Assembly (NCBI GenBank): GCA_903871235.1
Contig: CAIQGA010000006.1
Coordinates: 1 to 33,815, forward strand
Source: an uncultured Chlorobiaceae bacterium
GTDB lineage: Bacteria; Bacteroidota; Chlorobiia; Chlorobiales; Chlorobiaceae
Direction: 5' to 3'
Length of the DNA: 33,815 nt
The number at the start of each line of letters is the position of its first letter. The stretch's first letter is position 1. The translations under genes were made by a program, and so were the position numbers. Positions 25,843 to 33,815 of this stretch are shown here, piece after piece. A model generated the notes under the pieces. It saw only the letters and a program-made list of their open reading frames with translations, did not search any database and was not told the DNA's origin.

Positions 25843-26607
25843 CTATTTAAATAAGTTTGGATTGTCGAAATATATCGCAATTTTTTTAAAAAAGTCATGC
25901 TTTGTAAAATTTTTGTGTCTATAACTCCCGTGTTTATAGGTCGCCCGCAAAAATTTATTTTGCCGCATCCATGAATCAACTCTTTTTTCAAATAGCTCAC
26001 CGCCATATTTTGGATAGCGTTCAGATGCCTTGTCGTAATATTCGTATATCCGTTGTTTAAAATCTGTTGTTCTGATCAAGTACATTTGATCAGAAAAGCC
26101 GTATCCAAAATAAAAATCTTTGTCTTCGTATTCGGATTCATCTTTCGCATCTTGATAATCGTAATTCCACGCAAGATTAAATACCTTGACGTCAGGTTTT
26201 TTTTCCAGTACATCAATTCCGGCTTCAAGCCAATCGTTTGGCACATCAGGTGTTACGGTCGTATCACCTGAGAAATGGAGAATGTATTTCGTTTCACTTA
26301 AATATATTGAAACTAATTCAGCGATTGAGTAATAATATCCTTTGCTTAATTTCTCTTTGTTGAGATTGAAGTGGCATAATGCTCTGTCGGCATAGTCATT
26401 GACATTAATATATTTATCAATAATGCCAGTTTGAATCATCTCTTTGGCAGCGCTTTCAACCGCCGCAAAGTTATTGACATTGTTGATGTAGAGAAACTTG
26501 TTTGTAAAACGATAATGGCAGTTTTTAATTGTTTTTCGCATTCTGGATGTTTTTAAGAGCAACTCCCAGTCGTTTTCCCAGACTTTTGTTTCGAACGTAA
26601 CGGACAT
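25843..26607 (-). CDS. Putative glycosyltransferase-like protein, family not identified
   Basis: 254 residues from ATG 26607, giving a natural N-terminus MSVTFETKVWENDW. A TTG at 26703 would lengthen it by 32 residues but overlap the upstream gene by 46 nt. HFSGDTTVTPD looks like the DxD-type metal site of a GT-A fold, and KFLYINNVNNF and FNLAWNYDY are compatible with that fold. The late YRHKNFTKHDFFKK is basic. It is AT-rich, soluble by prediction and probably co-transcribed with the two genes upstream (26658 and 27453). I do not recognise the family with certainty; glycosyltransferase is the best guess from the metal site and neighbours. Confidence 0.6.
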   Translation of the reverse strand: MSVTFETKVWENDWELLLKTSRMRKTIKNCHYRFTNKFLYINNVNNFAAVESAAKEMIQTGIIDKYINVNDYADRALCHFNLNKEKLSKGYYYSIAELVSIYLSETKYILHFSGDTTVTPDVPNDWLEAGIDVLEKKPDVKVFNLAWNYDYQDAKDESEYEDKDFYFGYGFSDQMYLIRTTDFKQRIYEYYDKASERYPKYGGELFEKRVDSWMRQNKFLRATYKHGSYRHKNFTKHDFFKKIAIYFDNPNLFK

Positions 26608-26657
26608 AAAGTTATTCGTCAGATTATATTTATTTTGTAATTCTCTTACGATGTTAC

Positions 26658-27431
26658 TCAATCCCGCCTTGATTTTGGAGTATCCGCTATCAATGCAGTA
26701 CAAGACCTATCCATTTTTACCAGAAGGCGCTTTGTCCAGTTATGTACTTTATCCGTGAATGCGTAGTTGTTTTCTGATCCGGATGTTCCTGATACTCCGC
26801 AAACGATCGGTGCAACAGGGAGCATAAATTTCGCAAGGTTATTGGCAATAACGATATCCTTGAAAGAGTGTTCAAGCCAATACGTTTGTTTTTCTCTGAC
26901 ATGCAAGTGCGCCGACAAGAAGTTTTTTATATAATACTTTTTGTCAACAATATAAAAGGAGGTGTCAACAGATTTGAAGGTAATAAGCTTGTGGTTTTTT
27001 CCGTATGAAAAATCACAGTCACATAAAAAAGTTCCGTTCCAAAAATGCAGGCAATCAAAAAAATTATCAACCCAAAGCTTAGCTGTGCATTTGGTAAAGT
27101 ATTCCGTTTTCTGCAGAAAAACTGAGTTTTCAAGTGCGTATTGTATAATTTCCCCTTCTCCATATCCTTTGCCATACAATGCCACTGATTCGCTGTCGTT
27201 ATTAAAGTGGAGGCACTCAATATCGCTGGACGGAAAGTTTTTAGCTATGATTGAAGAAAAATCATAGTTTGCTCCATCACAAATAACGATTTTTAAGTTA
27301 TTTGAAATATTCAGCCATTTTTCTATTGATCGAACCGTCAGTGCTATGCGATTATTTGGATCCCGTATTTGTGTGGATGGGGCAGATACCATCACACAGG
27401 ATGTCAAAAGTAACGGCGGTAAAGTAGTCAT
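26658..27431 (-). CDS. Putative glycan biosynthesis protein, glycosyltransferase-like
   Basis: 257 residues. The N-terminus LLLTSCVMVSAPSTQIRDP and then RIALTVRSIEKWL has the look of a GT-A beta1-alpha1 unit. Further on are IVICDGANYDFSSII (a nucleotide-site-like VxDG), GKGYGEGEIIQYALENS, FTKCTAKLWVDNFF and WLEHSFKDIVIAN. No strict DxD is seen except CDCDFS near the middle. I do not know a named family with this set. It starts 21 bp after the GT10 gene and precedes a second unfamiliar gene, so all three probably act on one glycan. The C-terminal end (LIADTPKSRRD) overlaps the longest possible start of the next gene. Confidence 0.6.
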   Translation of the reverse strand: MTTLPPLLLTSCVMVSAPSTQIRDPNNRIALTVRSIEKWLNISNNLKIVICDGANYDFSSIIAKNFPSSDIECLHFNNDSESVALYGKGYGEGEIIQYALENSVFLQKTEYFTKCTAKLWVDNFFDCLHFWNGTFLCDCDFSYGKNHKLITFKSVDTSFYIVDKKYYIKNFLSAHLHVREKQTYWLEHSFKDIVIANNLAKFMLPVAPIVCGVSGTSGSENNYAFTDKVHNWTKRLLVKMDRSCTALIADTPKSRRD

Positions 27432-27452
27432 ATAATTGATGGAAAACGGCCA

Positions 27453-28403
27453 TTATAGTGCTTCAAGCAGGAGATTGCGCAAAAAGTCTTGAAATGGTTT
27501 AATTGACGGCTTTTTAAGCAGTAAAGGCTGTTCAGCATAGGATGCTAATTGTTGTTCGGAATGGAGCAGTTCATACAAGAGGTCCAAATTATGCCAGTCC
27601 AATAGTTCGAGATTGATAAAAGCCTTAGGGTTAAAATCAATGGAGACCTTTGGATCAGCCCATGTCAATGGCAAGGAGTTTCCGAGAAAGGCTTCAGGAA
27701 TTTTTTCTGTATAATAACCGGACTGTATTTTGTTTTCCGGACAGAGGTTAAATGCGTAGTCACTGAGGATAGTCTGTTTTTCAAATCCGCTTGTACTGTG
27801 GCTGAAAATATTTTTGTTAAAATATTTTCCGAATCCGTCGATAGCAATGACTTCATTGACTGCTCGATACATATTTTTTCTTTGTCCATTGAGGTGTGAT
27901 GCAAATATCACCGCTTTTCGAGGCTTGGATAAAAATGTACTCCCAAGTGGCTCCATCATCCTCTTTATACTGAATAGTTTTCCAAATCGTTTATTGTTAT
28001 TTCCAACCAGCCCTTCGTGTGACCAGTCAACCATTTCCATCCAGTACGGCAGCCTGTAATGTGTGCGTTTATGGTCTGTCAGGTCAAAAGATATCGAATA
28101 ATCGGTTTTGACACTATTGTGTCGTAAGTTTTCGCAGGTGTGAAAAAGTGTTAAAGGCTTATAATGTCTGCTATTAATATGTTTCTTAATAAAATTGTGA
28201 TAGTGATTGGGCAGCATAACAAATGCTCCCTTTTTTAAAACCCATTTTAGTGGGCTCATAGGTTTGCCTATGATCAAAAGGTCACATTTGTCAGGTTCAA
28301 CCCATACAATATCATAGCCTGACTTGGCTATCAGCAGTGGCACTATTGACTCTTCTTTATACGTGTAATATTGCCCTATAATTGACAGTTTTATTTGCTT
28401 CAT
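27453..28403 (-). CDS. GT10 family glycosyltransferase (alpha-1,3/4-fucosyltransferase type)
   Basis: 316 residues from ATG 28403, which sits in a TAATG overlap with the stop of the upstream chimeric ORF. A start at 28448 would run further into that ORF. The C-terminal half carries the GT10 donor-binding signature: FNLCPENKIQSGYYTEKIPE, then AFLGNSLPLTWADP and FNPKAFINL. GT10 enzymes mostly transfer L-fucose from GDP-fucose to GlcNAc or Glc in alpha-1,3/1,4 linkage; bacterial members decorate O-antigens. No GDP-fucose synthesis genes are in the window, while GDP-heptose genes are, so another GDP-sugar as donor is a fair possibility (inference). Confidence 0.88.
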   Translation of the reverse strand: MKQIKLSIIGQYYTYKEESIVPLLIAKSGYDIVWVEPDKCDLLIIGKPMSPLKWVLKKGAFVMLPNHYHNFIKKHINSRHYKPLTLFHTCENLRHNSVKTDYSISFDLTDHKRTHYRLPYWMEMVDWSHEGLVGNNNKRFGKLFSIKRMMEPLGSTFLSKPRKAVIFASHLNGQRKNMYRAVNEVIAIDGFGKYFNKNIFSHSTSGFEKQTILSDYAFNLCPENKIQSGYYTEKIPEAFLGNSLPLTWADPKVSIDFNPKAFINLELLDWHNLDLLYELLHSEQQLASYAEQPLLLKKPSIKPFQDFLRNLLLEAL

Positions 28404-28939
28404 TAAGAGAGATGTTTGATGCTGAATCTGTCCACCAGTGCCAACCACTCTCCTGTTTCAGTCTGATGCTGCCACTCGTCGAAAAAATGGTTTGCCTGGT
28501 AGAGTTGTATCCTGCTGGAACCACAGCATTCCGGGATCGTGTAGAGGTGGTCTTCATGGGTGAAGAGATAAGGGGCGTAGAGGCTAAAGGCAAAAACAAA
28601 CAGTTCAACTTTTTTATGGGTGCTTCGAACAATCGCTGAAATTTCAATCAGTGCCCAGTTTTTCAACTTTTCTGCACTGGTGGTCGTGTTTGAGAGTTGA
28701 AGCGGTTGTTGCTGGGGAGTGGATGATTTTGTGGCGATGCTTTGCAGACCGTTTCGGTTGCTCCCTTGTCCCTGTTGAGCAGTGCTTTGCTGTGCTGCAG
28801 GTATAGTTGAAAAAACAGTATGCAGCAGCGGAAGGATGGAGTAGAGCGATACAATGCTGAACAACGAAGTCAATACGCTGACAATAACCACCAAAATAAT
28901 ATTGCCCTTTGACGGGGCCATGTACCGCAGCATTCTCAT
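28403..28939 (-). CDS. Chimeric ORF: ABC exporter N-terminus joined to an unidentified tail
   Basis: 178 residues from ATG 28939. Residues 1-120 parallel the intact exporter at 29367: MRMLRYMAPSKGNIILVVIV against LRLVRYLLPSKGKVVLVVVV, then SLYSILPLLHTVF against SIYSVLPLLNAVF, a diverged Gln/Ser-rich periplasmic loop, and AEKLKNWALIEI against TEKLKASLTGQF. Homology stops near 28580. The last about 58 residues (YAPYLFTHEDHLYTIPECCG ... ALVDRFSIKHLS) have no counterpart in the exporter and are of unknown origin. No nucleotide-binding domain is present. The stop overlaps the GT10 start (TAATG), so the tail probably belonged to a gene coupled to GT10. It is probably non-functional as a transporter. 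The start region itself may be shifted relative to the ancestor. Confidence 0.55.
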   Translation of the reverse strand: MRMLRYMAPSKGNIILVVIVSVLTSLFSIVSLYSILPLLHTVFSTIPAAQQSTAQQGQGSNRNGLQSIATKSSTPQQQPLQLSNTTTSAEKLKNWALIEISAIVRSTHKKVELFVFAFSLYAPYLFTHEDHLYTIPECCGSSRIQLYQANHFFDEWQHQTETGEWLALVDRFSIKHLS

Positions 28940-29250
28940 AAAATTGCAAACTTCATAGCCTGAATTATACATCAAAAACAATAAAAAAAGGGAGAAAAAA
29001 CATCGCAATTGCTTATATTGTTGGTACTTAATCCAATGGCTAAGCCGCAATATTTATGTAACCTCTTCAGGCGAATATAGTCACATCAGAGAGTACGCCA
29101 CAAACATTATTTTTATACAATTCTGCATCAGTCATAGCTCCGCTAACAGGCAAAAAAGCGGCGTCGGATTTTGATTTTTGTAGCTATCATGAATTCTTCA
29201 CGTTAATCCAACTCCACTGCATCGAGGTTTAATGATTGATCACAGCATAC

Positions 29251-29279
29251 TTGACAAGTCTGTTTTAGCTGCGTTTACT
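29251..29279 (+). promoter_or_regulatory. Candidate promoter of the ABC exporter
   Basis: A perfect TTGACA (29251-29256), a 17-bp spacer and TTTACT (29274-29279) lie about 90 bp before the exporter start. The 28940-29366 gap between the divergent chimeric ORF and the exporter shows no other gene. Confidence 0.45.
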
Positions 29280-29366
29280 TAACTCTTTTCACCCGTTTTT
29301 TGTAAAGAAGAGGGTGAATCGGTAGATTGAGGGCTGAATGATTGTTTGAGAACAGATAACGTTAGT

Positions 29367-31262
29367 ATGAAATTATTTTTAAGGCTTGTTCGTTACCTTC
29401 TTCCTTCGAAAGGGAAGGTTGTGCTCGTTGTGGTTGTCAGTATGATCTCCTCACTGCTTGGCGTTGTGTCAATTTACTCCGTGCTTCCTCTTCTGAATGC
29501 GGTTTTTACCGCCGACAGGAGCATTGTTGCTTCAGTAAATCCTGCAGCAGTTTCTCTGGAGGTCAAGAAACCAGAAAAGAAAGAGAGCACTGGCAAGGTT
29601 TCATTCCAGGGGTTTGATACGGAAAAGCTGAAAGCCTCGTTGACCGGGCAGTTTGAGAAAATCTTTCATGCCGAAACAAAGGAGCGTACGCTACTCAATA
29701 TCTGTCTTTTTCTGATTGGCTCATTTGCCGTAAAGAACTTTTTTGTTTACCTGAACGGCCAGCTCATTTTCAGGATACAGACCAAGGCTGCCAAAAAACT
29801 CCGCGACGATGTTTTCAGCAATATCATCGAAATGCACCTCGATTATTTTAACAAGAACCGCGTTGGCAACCTGATGAACCTGGTGAACAACGATGTTGGT
29901 GCGGTTAATGGTACGGTGAGTGCAGTCTTTGTCAACTTTCTCCAGAACCCTTTTTCAGTTTTTGTTTACGCCACGGTGCTTGTGATGTTGAGCTGGAAAC
30001 TCACCCTTTTTGCCTCCTTCACCTCACTGCTTATCTTTTTTGTTATCCGCATGATTGGCAAAGAGGTCAAGGGCCTTGCCACCTCCTTTCGCAACTCGAT
30101 GGGGGATATGAACTCCGTTTTGCAAGAAAAATTCAGCGGCATCAAGGTTATCAAATCGAGTGCATTCGAAAATGTTGAACTTGAACGCTTCCAGGAATTC
30201 ACACGCGGCTTCCGCAACCTCGACATCCGCATCACCCGACTGCGCAACATCATCGGCCCCCTCAATGAAACGCTGCTTGTTTCCGCCATTGCCCTTGTTC
30301 TCTGGTTTGGCGGGTTGCAGGTCTTTGAAGGAAGTATGACCTCATCGGAGCTGATCCTCTTTGCCTTTACCCTCTATTCAACAATGGGGCCCATCAAGAT
30401 GTTCGGCGACGTCAACACCCAGTTGTCAATGGGCATGATCTCCGCAGAGCGTCTCTTTGAACTGCTCGACTCTGACCCTCATATCATCAATGGAACACGC
30501 ACCATCAGTGGCTTTTCTCACACTATCCGGTTTGAAAATGTCTGTTTCAAATACAACAAGGATGTGGATGCTCCCCCCGTGCTCGATCATGTCTCTTTTG
30601 AGATCAAAAAAGGGGAGATGGTTGCTCTTGTCGGGCAGTCCGGTTCAGGAAAATCGACCACAGTTGACCTGCTGCTGCGCTTCTACGATGTCGATTCAGG
30701 CCGGATTACCATTGACGGCGTCGATATCCGTGAGCTTGACTTCAAGCAGTTGCGCCGCATGATTGGCGTTGTCAGCCAGGAGGTGATACTCTTTAACGAC
30801 ACCATCAAGGCAAACATTGCTTATGGCACTCATGATACGGTTGGCCAGGAAAGGGTTATTGTGGCGGCCAAAATGGCAAATGCACATGACTTTATTCAGG
30901 AAAAGCCTGAGAAGTACGAAACCCTCATCGGCGACAGGGGAATCCAGCTTTCGGGCGGACAGCGCCAACGTATTGCCATTGCACGCGCAATGGTCAAGAA
31001 CCCTGAACTGCTCATTTTTGATGAAGCGACCAGCGCCCTCGACAACGAATCAGAAAAGGTGGTGCAGCAGGCCATCGACCATGCCCTCAAAAACCGTACG
31101 GCCCTTGTTGTGGCCCACCGCCTCTCAACCGTCAGAAATGCCGACAAAATCATCGTCATGGAGCGCGGCAAAGCGGTCGAATCAGGTAATCATGAAGAGC
31201 TGCTCAAGGTTGGCGGCCTTTACAAGCATCTTTACGATATACAGTTTTCTGGGAAGAAGTAG
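29367..31262 (+). CDS. MsbA-like ABC exporter, fused membrane and ATPase domains
   Basis: 631 residues from ATG 29367 (a TTG at 29346 is in frame but precedes the homologous start KLFLRLVRYLLPSKG). Residues about 1-330 are the six-helix membrane domain, with an unusually long hydrophilic, Lys/Glu-rich segment (about 45-105) between helices 1 and 2. The ATPase domain has Walker A GQSGSGKST (near 424), the signature LSGGQRQR (near 527), Walker B LLIFDEATSALD (near 548) and the H-loop VAHRLST. The family exports lipids or lipid-linked sugars across the inner membrane as a homodimer. In this setting it may flip a lipid-linked glycan or lipid A. Two broken copies of its front part lie nearby. It is probably transcribed alone and is followed by a candidate terminator. 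Confidence 0.9.
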   Translation: MKLFLRLVRYLLPSKGKVVLVVVVSMISSLLGVVSIYSVLPLLNAVFTADRSIVASVNPAAVSLEVKKPEKKESTGKVSFQGFDTEKLKASLTGQFEKIFHAETKERTLLNICLFLIGSFAVKNFFVYLNGQLIFRIQTKAAKKLRDDVFSNIIEMHLDYFNKNRVGNLMNLVNNDVGAVNGTVSAVFVNFLQNPFSVFVYATVLVMLSWKLTLFASFTSLLIFFVIRMIGKEVKGLATSFRNSMGDMNSVLQEKFSGIKVIKSSAFENVELERFQEFTRGFRNLDIRITRLRNIIGPLNETLLVSAIALVLWFGGLQVFEGSMTSSELILFAFTLYSTMGPIKMFGDVNTQLSMGMISAERLFELLDSDPHIINGTRTISGFSHTIRFENVCFKYNKDVDAPPVLDHVSFEIKKGEMVALVGQSGSGKSTTVDLLLRFYDVDSGRITIDGVDIRELDFKQLRRMIGVVSQEVILFNDTIKANIAYGTHDTVGQERVIVAAKMANAHDFIQEKPEKYETLIGDRGIQLSGGQRQRIAIARAMVKNPELLIFDEATSALDNESEKVVQQAIDHALKNRTALVVAHRLSTVRNADKIIVMERGKAVESGNHEELLKVGGLYKHLYDIQFSGKK

Positions 31263-31344
31263 CTTTCGGTACCAACGTAAACTCATCATTCTCTTGCCGG
31301 GTGCAAGGGGATACAGTTATTGAAACCGATTATAATGCTGTTGC

Positions 31345-31364
31345 AGCTTCGAAAGCTTTTTTTT
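31345..31364 (+). terminator. Candidate intrinsic terminator after the ABC exporter
   Basis: A short stem AGCTT/AAGCT (31345-31349 with 31353-31357, three-base loop) runs into eight T, about 85 bp after the exporter stop. The stem is short, so confidence is moderate. The rest of the 31263-31509 gap holds a 15-codon minus-strand frame at 31398-31445 with a GGAGGAG ribosome site and no other recognisable content. Confidence 0.45.
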
Positions 31365-31509
31365 GCACGAAAAATAGCATATCCAGAATCATCGCCTTTA
31401 ATTGAGCGACTCGATATAACCTTGTATCAAGGTAAAATGCTTCACTAATATCTCTCCTCCAAAAAAAGTTGCGTTACGACGGGTTTTGAAGAATGAACCA
31501 CAGGTACGC

Positions 31510-32097
31510 TTATTCGAATAAACTGTTTTTGAAGTAGGCAATTGTTTTTGTCAATCCCTCTTCGAGAGTAATTGTTGGAGACCAGTTGAGTTCTTTTTTT
31601 GCCAATGTTATGTCCGGTTGACGTTGTTTTGGATCATCAGAGGGTAGTGGACAGAAAACGATTGTCGATTTGCTCCCGGTAAGGGCAATCACCTGCTCAG
31701 CAAGTTCGAGCATGGAGAATTCGCCTGGGTTTCCGATGTTGACAGGGCCTGTGAAGCCTTTGGGTGTTTCCATCATGCTGAGCATGGCGGCAATAAGATC
31801 ATCAACATAGCAGAAACTGCGTGTTTGATTTCCGTTGCCATAAATGGTTATATTTTCACCTTTCAGAGCCTGAACAATAAAGTTGCTGACAACTCTGCCG
31901 TCATGTGGCTGCATTCTGGGACCATACGTATTGAATATCCGGACAACTTTTATATCGACGTTGTGCTGGCGGTAATAATCAAAAAAGAGCGTTTCCGCGC
32001 ATCGTTTTCCTTCGTCATAGCAACTGCGGATTCCGATGGGATTGACCTTGCCCCAATACTCCTCTGTTTGAGGATGAACTTCAGGGTCACCATACAC
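31510..32097 (-). pseudogene. UDP-glucuronate decarboxylase / SDR family, 5' part removed by IS insertion
   Basis: About 195 residues of the C-terminal part of an extended SDR. It has [16 protein letters not shown], the YxxxK pair in [29 protein letters not shown], and [13 protein letters not shown], which are diagnostic of UDP-xylose synthase-type enzymes that turn UDP-glucuronate into UDP-xylose. Family members usually have about 310-340 residues; the NAD-binding glycine motif is missing. Homology stops at the V of VYGDP, exactly where the insertion sequence begins (32098). The open frame runs on to 32142, but those first residues are IS sequence. The missing N-terminal half should lie beyond the right end of the window. 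Confidence 0.9.
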
Positions 32098-32110
32098 CCT
32101 AATTTCCCGA
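32098..32110 (+). repeat. Left terminal inverted repeat of the IS
   Basis: CCTAATTTCCCGA matches the right end perfectly in inverse orientation. Partial similarity continues for about another 10 bp. Confidence 0.9.
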
Positions 32111-32190
32111 GCGATATATAACCATGAGAAGCATATCCTCATAAAATAGTTGGGTTTATCACAAAATAACTCTTGGTTTTGTCGTTTTTA

Positions 32191-32210
32191 ATAGTTATAA
32201 TTGTAACTAT
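32191..32210. repeat. 7-bp stem inverted repeat in front of the transposase gene
   Basis: ATAGTTA and TAACTAT flank a six-base loop, 18 bp before the transposase start. Within an IS leader such a hairpin may limit translation from outside transcripts, or act as an operator; neither is shown. Confidence 0.5.
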
Positions 32211-32228
32211 GAATTAAAAGCGAAAATC

Positions 32229-33797
32229 ATGGCATATCAAGTTCGTCAGGTCAATAAAAAAACCGGAGTCACCTATGTTTACGAGGCAGTCTCTGTCTGG
32301 AACAAAGAACTCAAGCAGGCACGTAACAAGCAGGTGTGTATCGGCAAAATTGACCCGACCAACGGCAAGATCATTCCCTCGAAACGGCTGAGCCCACAGC
32401 AGGCTGCGCTTCGGGATCCGTCGGTTACTGCAACAGCTCAAATCGTCGGGCCTGCAGTAGTGCTCAATGAGCTATCCAAAAGCACCGGTTTGGATAGCTT
32501 ACTGAAGTCCTGCTTTCCGAAAACTTACCGCCAAATACTGGCGATGGCCTCCTATCTTGCTCTCCAAGACGGGGCGCTCAGCCACTGCTCATCATGGGCG
32601 AAAAGCCATGAACCTGGCCTTGCGACATCCCTCAGCAGTCAGCGAATCAGCGAGATAATTTCCTCCATTGGGCTCGATGAGAAGCAGACATTTTTGGTCA
32701 AATGGATTAAAAAAGCCTTGGAAGATGATTACATATGCTATGATATAACCTCCATTTCCTCGTACTCGGAGTTAAATGAATTCATCAAATATGGCTATAA
32801 TCGTGACGACGAGAAGCTTCCACAGCTCAATCTTGCCATGCTGTTCGGTCAAAAAACAGCGCTGCCCCTCTATTACCATCGCGTTCCGGGCAGTATAAAC
32901 GATGTCTCAACGCTGCACAATCTTGTGCTGACCTTCAAGGCGCTTAACGTAAAACGGATGCATTTTGTTATGGATAAAGGGTTCTATAGCAAAAAAAACA
33001 TCGACGAACTGGTGCAGCACCGTGATCGCTTCACGATCGGTATACCATTGAATAACAAGTGGTTACAAAAGGCTATTGATGACGTATACGAAACGATACA
33101 TGGGCCTGCTGGGTATCGCAAGCTTGATGACGAAGTACTGTATGTTCACTCGCGACTCTATCCTTGGGGAGAGGAAAATCGTCGTTGTTATCTTCACCTC
33201 TACTATAATGCGAGCAATCATGCCAAAGATGTAGACTCCTTTAATGAAGAATTGCTCCAGTACAAACTGGAAGTCGAATCGGGCAAGCCTGTGGCTGAGC
33301 ACAAGAAGGCCTATACAGATTTTCTTATCCAGAAAAGAACGCCCAAGCGCGGTCTGGTGGTCACGTACAACAATGAAGCAATAAGCCAACATATCAACCG
33401 GTATGCGGGATTCCAGGCACTGCTTTCCAATGGAATCAAGAATCCTCTGGATGCCATAAAGGTTTACCGTGACAAGGATGCAGTGGAGAAGTGCTTCGAT
33501 GATTTGAAAAACTCGCTAGACATGAAGCGTTTGCGGATGCACAAGTCAGCGACGTCTGACGGTAGACTTTTCATCCAGTTCATTGCTCTGATTCTCATCA
33601 GCGAACTACGTCAGAGGATGCGGACATCTGGACTGATTGAAAAATACACGGTGCGTGAGCTCCTGCGGGAAATGGAGACTTTCACCAAAGTGACATACAC
33701 TGGTAAGTATGGGCACATTCACACCGAGCTTACCAAGGCTCAGAGGGATATTCTCAAGGAGCTCAAGATTGAGATACCAGACATGGCCTCGTCATAA
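32229..33797 (+). CDS. IS1634-type DDE transposase
   Basis: 522 residues, full length for the family. Catalytic residues fit D172 in CYDITSIS, D249 in FVMDKGFYS and E420 in KDAVEKCFDDLKN (the Y-(2)-R-(3)-E-(6)-K-type motif of IS4 relatives, here YRDKDAVEKCFDDLK). The long insertion between the second D and the E is beta-rich, as usual in IS1634. The frame is intact and the gene lies between matching terminal repeats, so the element may be active. The ATG at 32229 has no strong ribosome site, which is common in IS. Confidence 0.95.
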   Translation: MAYQVRQVNKKTGVTYVYEAVSVWNKELKQARNKQVCIGKIDPTNGKIIPSKRLSPQQAALRDPSVTATAQIVGPAVVLNELSKSTGLDSLLKSCFPKTYRQILAMASYLALQDGALSHCSSWAKSHEPGLATSLSSQRISEIISSIGLDEKQTFLVKWIKKALEDDYICYDITSISSYSELNEFIKYGYNRDDEKLPQLNLAMLFGQKTALPLYYHRVPGSINDVSTLHNLVLTFKALNVKRMHFVMDKGFYSKKNIDELVQHRDRFTIGIPLNNKWLQKAIDDVYETIHGPAGYRKLDDEVLYVHSRLYPWGEENRRCYLHLYYNASNHAKDVDSFNEELLQYKLEVESGKPVAEHKKAYTDFLIQKRTPKRGLVVTYNNEAISQHINRYAGFQALLSNGIKNPLDAIKVYRDKDAVEKCFDDLKNSLDMKRLRMHKSATSDGRLFIQFIALILISELRQRMRTSGLIEKYTVRELLREMETFTKVTYTGKYGHIHTELTKAQRDILKELKIEIPDMASS

Positions 33798-33802
33798 TTT
33801 GT

Positions 33803-33815
33803 TCGGGAAATTAGG
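33803..33815 (-). repeat. Right terminal inverted repeat of the IS
   Basis: The last 13 bases, TCGGGAAATTAGG, are the exact complement of the left end, 5 bp after the transposase stop. Confidence 0.9.

Larger units (their letters stand above)
32098..33815. mobile_element. IS1634-type (IS4-group) insertion sequence, 1718 bp to window edge
   Basis: The element is bounded by perfect 13-bp inverted repeats, CCTAATTTCCCGA at 32098-32110 and its complement at 33803-33815, the last bases of the window. One transposase gene fills it. It interrupts a UDP-glucuronate decarboxylase gene. The target duplication cannot be seen because the right flank is outside the window. Confidence 0.9.

Noticed and set aside
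28357-28647. Alternative minus-strand frame overlapping the chimeric ORF
   Set aside because: The composition is not protein-like, it overlaps both the chimeric tail and the GT10 start, and the TAATG coupling supports the other frame.
30457-31323. Overlapping frames on both strands within the ABC exporter ATPase domain
   Set aside because: The exporter frame contains all nucleotide-binding motifs; the others are shadows.
1-33815. tRNA, rRNA, riboswitch or CRISPR array
   Set aside because: No TPsiC-like cores, rRNA segments, spaced repeats or known riboswitch cores were recognised by eye; a dedicated scan was not possible.

Overview
The window most likely comes from a green sulfur bacterium (Chlorobiaceae). 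The left edge carries the 3' part of pscB, the FA/FB iron-sulfur subunit of the type I homodimeric reaction centre, which is specific to that group. Its C-terminal end is very characteristic, and its Pro/Ala/Lys-rich N-terminal extension is visible as a run of 18-bp repeats. I did not assign a species.

Layout. (1) 1-1531 (+): pscB, a strong intrinsic terminator, then a polyprenol-phosphate-mannose-synthase-like GT2. (2) 1669-5558 (-): a very large multidomain glycosyltransferase (TupA-like ATP-grasp, FkbM-like C-terminal segment, GT4, heptad repeat, sugar-enzyme tail repeats). Its last repeats are now in a second frame. (3) 5559-6079: gap with a decayed transposase end. (4) 6080-16721 (-): a tightly packed operon with mostly 1-14 nt overlaps. 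In transcription order it encodes a YfhO-like membrane protein, a sugar-nucleotide epimerase, a membrane-anchored GT2, two methyltransferases, a GtrA-family protein, and then HddA, HddC, GmhA, GmhB and a transaldolase. The four heptose enzymes form the complete route from sedoheptulose 7-phosphate to GDP-D-glycero-alpha-D-manno-heptose; the transaldolase may feed the precursor. (5) 16851-23304 (-): a second epimerase, a GT4-RgpF fusion, a decayed gene and a methyltransferase-GT2-GT2 fusion. (6) 23537-25745 (+): an orphaned copy of an ABC-transporter 5' end followed by two GT2 genes. (7) 25843-28939 (-): two unfamiliar glycosyltransferase-like genes, a GT10 (fucosyltransferase-type) gene and a chimeric ORF whose front is an ABC-transporter fragment. 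(8) 29367-31262 (+): an intact MsbA-like ABC exporter. (9) 31510-33815: a UDP-glucuronate decarboxylase gene cut by an IS1634-type insertion sequence that runs exactly to the window edge.

Together this is a surface-polysaccharide locus (O-antigen, capsule or S-layer-type glycan) placed next to the reaction-centre operon. It makes activated heptose and other sugars, assembles them with many glycosyltransferases, may add side groups through a lipid-phosphate-sugar / GtrA / GT-C system, and may export lipid-linked product through the ABC transporter. The locus shows heavy remodelling: an IS insertion, at least three decayed genes, a split gene and three copies of the front of one ABC-transporter gene.
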